From assembly GCA_947561585.1 (NCBI GenBank), contig CANNZV010002494.1, forward strand, positions 31,818 through 95,817: a stretch of DNA of 64,000 nucleotides. The letters run 5' to 3'. Shown one piece after another: positions 59,326 through 64,000 of the stretch. Each line of letters starts with the position of its first letter. Positions within the stretch are counted from its first letter, which is position 1. The stretch comes from Caprella mutica (lineage: Eukaryota > Arthropoda > Malacostraca > Amphipoda > Caprellidae). Position numbers and translations under genes: made by a program. The notes below the pieces were generated by a model that was not told where the DNA came from, made no database searches, and saw only the letters and a program-made list of their open reading frames with translations.

Positions 59326-61394
59326 CATGAAGTCTGGTCTCATTCCCTGTGATATCCATTTATTCATGCTTATTACTTTTAGATTTTCAACGACATTTCT
59401 CCGTGAAAGGGAAGTGCATAAAATACCGAACTAATTTGTGTATTTTATTTATTGCTATGCGTTTGATTTAGGTAAATATAGAATTAATTGTATATTGTAA
59501 GTTCATGTTAATCATTCAACCCTAAGCTTTTAAAAATTGTTCTAAGATTGATACTTCATGTAAACTAGTACTAATCAGAAATCTTTAATTTTAGTAAGAA
59601 TTGTATCGGGTAGTTTTTACTTTAGAAATAACCTGCAAGTGTATTTAGTCGTGTAGTAGTTTAGATAAATTAGGTAAATTTTTACCTAATTTAATTGTTA
59701 TCTTCAACTTTTGTAAAACACTATTTTTATAAATATAAAATAATTATCCATTTTCTATCATTGATCCTTTATTTATCTTATTTTTTAGGTAAAAATCTAA
59801 TATTGTATGATAGAGATAGAACTTGCAAGTTTAAAGCCTTAGTTGACAGTAGTCATGAATCCCAGTTTCACTCCGATGTCACAAATTAAGCACCAAAACT
59901 GCAGTAGGCTACATTAGTTCTGTTCTTGGAGAACTTTCTTTTGGTTTATCTCATAGAACTTTGTAACTTATTTTATTGTCAACGTTGGCAAAAATAATGA
60001 TCACTTCAGTTATTTTTAGTTCACTATATCACTGCTTGTTAATTGGTCGTGCATGCATTTAATATATAAAAATTTTAAACTGAAAAGAATCGGTTCACTT
60101 GATGATAAAAAATGCATCAAATTACTGCATTTAAAATCTAAACTAAATTGATTAAGTTACAACTTAGTCATAGCTTTCTTTTATTCTTTAGCCTAAAAGA
60201 ATTTTTCAAATAAATAACTTTAATAAAAGAGAAAGTATCGGTATAGCCGTATAGGTAATTACTTATTTATAAGTTGATGAAAATAGAGAAAAACGCTTGT
60301 CAGCAGCTTAATGATTGTTGTCATTAAATTAAGACGTGAGATAAATTATCATTTTAAAAACACAAATCTTAATAACTTCCTCATTTGGCCAATATATTGA
60401 ATGAATTAAAAAAGATTATACACACAAAGGACTTCGAAAAAGAAGAGAAACTTGTCTTATCAACGAAATTAGTCATCACTATTAATTTTTTGAAATTCTG
60501 AATGCAGAAAATCTCAGGATTATAACCGAGACAGGTTATAGCCCGTCCAGCAAATTATTTAAATGTGAAAAAAATGCGAAGCTATTAAAAATCATATCTT
60601 TAGACGATTGAATGTTCTTGTGTGAATGATAATAATATAAAATATTCGTGGAATAAGATTTGACAAAACTAAAAGTAAAACTATAGACATTTACCACAAA
60701 GTTGAAAACGTGTATTATAGTTTTAATAATATAGCCTATAGGCGAACAAATAATTTAAAGGTGTAAAAGAAGCGAAGTTATTTAAAATCATGTCTGAAGA
60801 GGATTAGTTTAATGTTCTTGTGTGAATGGTTGTCATAAATAATATTTTTGGAATTAATGAGATTTAATAAAGCTAGAAATCTACTTTTACCTCAAATTCG
60901 AATAGTTATTAGTTTCAATATTAGAACGACAATTGGTCGAAAGTAAATTGCATAAAAAACATACAAGAGTAAATCGTATGAAATATATACCAAGGTTAAT
61001 TGAATAGAAAATTTCAAAATTATAAATATGCATTTCAAATTATAAAAAAATACATGTATTCATTACAAAATGAACATTGCATGGATGATACAAATGAAAC
61101 TATATGTTTATACTTTAATTTAAATAATACAAAAATAATATCTAATCACTTGTCAGAAATCGGTATAAATCCCCCGTCCCTCCTCTAGATACACATATCT
61201 AATCCCCCATTTCACCCAATTACCCTAGCATTTTACCCCAGCAATAGGCTCCTCCTTATTGGGGGATTTTTGAACGCAGAGGAATACTCTCTAAAATGCC
61301 ACATGCAAAAAATAAGAAAGGTCAAAAATGCTAAAATAGCATACTACAACAGCTGACGGATACACTTTTCCGTGATAGTACACAGAGAAAAAAG
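59326..61394. other. Intergenic DNA, nothing recognised
   Basis: AT-rich. A short hairpin is formed by AATCCCCCATTT (61202) and ATTGGGGGATTT (61258). 61352-61382 matches 52968-53003 inverted. No gene. Confidence 0.4.
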
Positions 61395-61975
61395 TTTACT
61401 CATATTTAATGGGTCAACAATTTATGCTTTGAATCAATTTATTACGTGAGTTGGTTTGACTATATTCATGTTTTCACGTGTGTCAAAACAACAATGACGT
61501 GGTGTGTCACCAAACATAGTTAATTCAAATCATTTTATGGATTGAATCAACTTACTATGAGAATTAGAGTTACATTTTGGGAGTTTGAACATATGTTAAA
61601 ACAACTAGGACATAGTGTGTTGAAGTAACTCACAAAGATTGTTAATCCAATGTATCTGGTGTATGGATTAACTTACTATGATAGTTGGCGCTACTTTTTT
61701 TGAAGTTTAGGTGCGAGTTAAATCAACTATGACATAGTGTGTTATAGTAACCCACAAAGACTGTTAATCCAATGTATTCTGCAGAGTATGAATTAACTTA
61801 CTGTGAGAGTTGGCACTACTTTTTTGTAAGTTTAGGTGTGAGTTAAAACAACTATGACATAGTGTGATAAAGTAACCCACAAAGACTGTTAATCCTATGT
61901 ATCTGGTGTATAAATTAACTTACTATGAGAGTTGGCGCTACTTTTTTAGTTTAGGTGTGAGTTAAACTAAATGAG
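61395..61975. repeat. Tandem repeat with a period of about 122 bp, 4 units
   Basis: GTTAATCC-type starts occur at 61519 (diverged), 61641, 61763 and 61888. Units share TTAACTTACTATGAGAGTTG, GGTGTGAGTTAAAACAACTA and TGACATAGTGTG. The first unit is the most diverged. Confidence 0.9.
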
Positions 61976-62458
61976 TATGTGGCAACTTATGCTTTCCTCA
62001 AAGCCAATTAATCGGTTGACACTTTACAGTTCAAATCTTGTTTGAAGTGTGTTACGTGTTGAATGTGAACGCTCTTCAATACCATTTTAGTTCAAGTGCA
62101 AACAATAGCGTTATATGCACTAAATAGTGTTATCGCTGCCGATCGATTATTAATTATTAATTAATTCCATTAATACATAGATAAATGCCTGCCTAAATAT
62201 TCTAAAAAATTTGGGATTGATAGGGTGGTGGCTATTTAGTTATTTGAAGAGCTGATTATCAGTGTATAACTTTTCATAAAAATAAATTTTGATTACTGCC
62301 TTCCGGTTTGTAAACTGACATCCAAACTAATTTTCCTAGATTATTATATGTTAACTTATTTAATACCTAGCTGTTTTTTTTTTTTTTCAGTGTCAATACT
62401 CAATACCTTCTACATAGGCTAGGCAGTTATTGCGCTATCCTTAGATAGGGTAAGTTTC
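61976..62458. other. Intergenic DNA, nothing recognised
   Basis: No supported feature. A run of T followed by CAG at 62376-62391 could be an acceptor, but no exon was seen. Confidence 0.35.
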
Positions 62459-62602
62459 AAATTATCAGGTGATTTCACATTTTCGGTCACGTATGAAATA
62501 TAGTATATAGCTACCTAATAGTTAATTGAAATAAAAGTTGATTAATTATTTTATATAGTTTTTCTTAGGCGACCGAAAATGTGGAACCGTCCGATAATTC
62601 GG
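62459..62602. mobile_element. Small foldback element
   Basis: Arms of about 33 bases: AAATTATCAGGTGATTTCAC then ATTTTCGGTC on the left, and GACCGAAAATGTGGAACCGT then CCGATAATTC on the right, with a few mismatches. Related text is at 51345-51405. Confidence 0.55.
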
Positions 62603-62675
62603 AACTTATCCTAGTATATCAAGTTAAGTATTCTTATTATTTATATATTTCAAAACTAGTTAGTGTACCTATAGG

Positions 62676-62904
62676 TAGGGTTACATACTTATATTCGGTT
62701 CTTTAATTTCTAATTGCGGCCCTATAAAGAAAGTCTCAAAATCCATTTGAAATTAGTTTAGTTATATATTGAATTGTTCAACAGATCAATTTATGATAGG
62801 TTCTATTTATTTCACGAGTACCCCGAAGCCATGATGGTTATTAATGTTTCTGAGATAAGAGACCGCAGTTAGTTGAAGTGCCGCAATTTACCTACTTGAC
62901 CCTA
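62676..62904. mobile_element. TA-flanked MITE, copy 2
   Basis: Ends TAGGGTTACATACTTATATT and GCAATTTACCTACTTGACCC then TA. Internal blocks (CTTTAATTTCTAATTGCGGC, AGACCGCAGTTAGTT) match copy 1 at 54469-54694. Confidence 0.78.
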
Positions 62905-62911
62905 GTTTTCT

Positions 62912-62990
62912 ATGGCCATGAGAACTTTGTCCGGGGAGCAAATAAGGAGAACACCGTCCAGGGATTTGGCAGTGAGAACTCCAACCAGAG
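62912..62990 (+). CDS. Candidate short coding exon next to a MITE
   Basis: The ATG at 62912 (MAMRTLSGEQIRRTPSRDLA) is open for 26 codons to a good donor CCAGAG|GTGAGC (GT at 62991). Its composition is GC-richer than the surroundings. If joined to an acceptor at 63246 (CTTTCAG), the frame reads DLYEELME and stops, giving a peptide of about 34 residues. Family not recognised. It could be the start of a gene whose other exons lie outside the window. Confidence 0.35.
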
Positions 62991-63246
62991 GTGAGCCTTT
63001 TGATGTATTATACTTTTTTGGTATTTAATTAAAGTCTAAATTAAGAGTGTATAATAAACAAAATTATGAGGATTAACAAGGAGAATCCATTGCATTTATT
63101 AGAGCTAAATTTATACTGCATCTGAAGATTTATAAATAGTTTGACATTTTATATAAATAATTAACTTATATGAAACAATTCTCAGTTAATAGTTCTCTTC
63201 ATTTCTTTGTTAATATGTTTTTTATATTTTCTGAATCTACTTTCAG

Positions 63247-63344
63247 ATCTTTATGAAGAATTGATGGAGTAGATCAACGTCATCCACCATCGGAGTCATC
63301 TTCAATTCCTTTGAATGATTCAGGAACAATTATGATCTGTCAAA
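63247..63344 (+). other. Candidate exon bounded by splice signals
   Basis: Acceptor CTACTTTCAG ends at 63246 and donor CAAA|GTAAGT lies at 63345. All frames contain stops, so it would be an untranslated exon or contain the end of a short frame. A further acceptor-like TTTTAG ends at 63424. Confidence 0.3.
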
Positions 63345-63502
63345 GTAAGTATTTGAAAATGTTAGATGCTTTTTAAATATGTAAGTGCAATATTAGTATC
63401 TCTTACTTTTCCATATGCTTTTAGGGATTCCAGACATGAAAAGAATATCGAAGCTGTCGCCATCTCATTACAAAAGGAGAAAAGAGTAGGTGATGTTATT
63501 GA

Positions 63503-63710
63503 CAGAGGTGGGCGTTCCGCAAAAATGTTCGCGAACCTTTATTCGCGAACCGGTTCGGACTGGAAAATGGGTTCGGACATTCGGATTCGGAACCTCTTCA
63601 AAAACGGTTCGGACTTCAGTGTTCGGAACGTCTTTTTCGCAAGTCCGAACCTCCGTACCCGGGGAAAACTGACCTGTTCATTTAATTATTTTACGTTCTG
63701 AACATGTACT
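63503..63710. mobile_element. Probable left end of a hAT-like element
   Basis: CAGAGGTGGGCGTTCCG at 63503 has the usual look of a hAT terminus. It is followed by many subterminal copies of TTCGGAAC, GTTCGGAC and TTCGCGAACC to about 63655. The other end is not in the window, so this is tentative. Confidence 0.45.
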
Positions 63711-64000
63711 GTACCTCTCGGCAACTATTATATACATATGTAGGTTTCTGCTTAACACTGAAGCGAAGAACATGCGTCTTTCCCCGCTCTTCTTCCATTA
63801 CGTTATTCATCCTTTCTGGAATAGCGGTAAGTTTTATAATAATCTTAACAAGTTAATTCTTTAATAACGGTTTATGTTCCCTCAAATCTCAATTAAAATT
63901 GCTTGAAATATGTAGAACTATAGGTAAGGTTATAAACAAAGTAAACGTATATATTAGGTAACATTACATAATACCCTACCCTAGTACCTTAGCCGTTGGC
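63711..64000. other. Window end, nothing recognised
   Basis: Either the interior of the element starting at 63503 or plain intergenic DNA. Confidence 0.35.

Noticed and set aside
59077..59367. Minus-strand frame of Met-Arg-Thr repeats
   Set aside because: It results from a 15-bp minisatellite and lacks any unique domain.
1..64000. CRISPR array or bacterial operon as explanation for the repeats
   Set aside because: The arrays are contiguous tandem repeats without unique spacers, and the surroundings have introns and eukaryotic transposons.

Overview
The window looks like a piece of an insect nuclear genome. The reasons are: very AT-rich DNA, introns with GT/AG borders, dense Tc1/mariner, hAT-type and TTAA-type DNA transposons, a Jockey/CR1-like LINE, and long minisatellites. 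A hemipteran would fit, but that is inference only. No tRNA, rRNA, CRISPR or bacterial operon structure was seen.

Only two long, intact protein genes stand out. Both are on the + strand and both are divergent Hsp70-like proteins. Gene 1 (11252-14857, 1201 aa) has an Hsp70 ATPase-like domain, no recognisable substrate-binding domain, a short coiled coil, and then about 35 tandem copies of a 13-residue Gly/Ser/Gln/Arg/Tyr/Pro repeat. Gene 2 (21751-23655, 634 aa) keeps a better Hsp70 ATPase core and the C-terminal helical lid. It has lost most of the beta substrate-binding domain and ends in three 15-residue repeats and an acidic tail without EEVD. Each has a splice acceptor just upstream of its ATG, so each probably has a separate 5' exon. 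They look like a diverged local paralogue pair, with transposons inserted between and around them.

Layout. 1-1068: end of a Tc1 element (minus strand). 1189-2590: two foldback elements. 3497-5017: hAT-like element filled with a 26-bp minisatellite. 8130-8690: 21-bp minisatellite. 9226-14857: gene 1 with a candidate 5' exon and a 1-kb inverted-repeat element in the putative intron. 14879-15221: hAT-like MITE with target duplication. 16827-20568: tandem duplication, inverted-repeat elements and a mariner relic. 21209-23655: LINE-tail repeat, then gene 2. 24065-34487: a 10.4-kb nested structure whose outer ends carry hAT-like inverted termini and a perfect 8-bp duplication. It contains a broken LINE, a 5-kb TA-flanked element with subterminal arrays, a large TAATTA palindrome and a TTAA-flanked MITE. 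35.4-43 kb: MITEs, LINE fragments, a 61-bp satellite and a candidate first exon. 43360-46990: a 22-bp satellite of about 155 units. 49-55 kb: zinc-finger and Tc1 relics and TTAA MITEs. 54.4-59 kb: several copies of one LINE-tail repeat, one of them split by the second copy of the 1-kb element. 59-64 kb: minisatellites, small MITEs, a candidate short exon and the end of a probable hAT element.

The most promising biology is the Hsp70-like pair, especially an Hsp70-type ATPase domain attached to a long regular Tyr/Arg repeat tail. The best structural genomics result is the nested 10.4-kb element with its target duplication. All calls rest on reading the sequence. No database search was possible.
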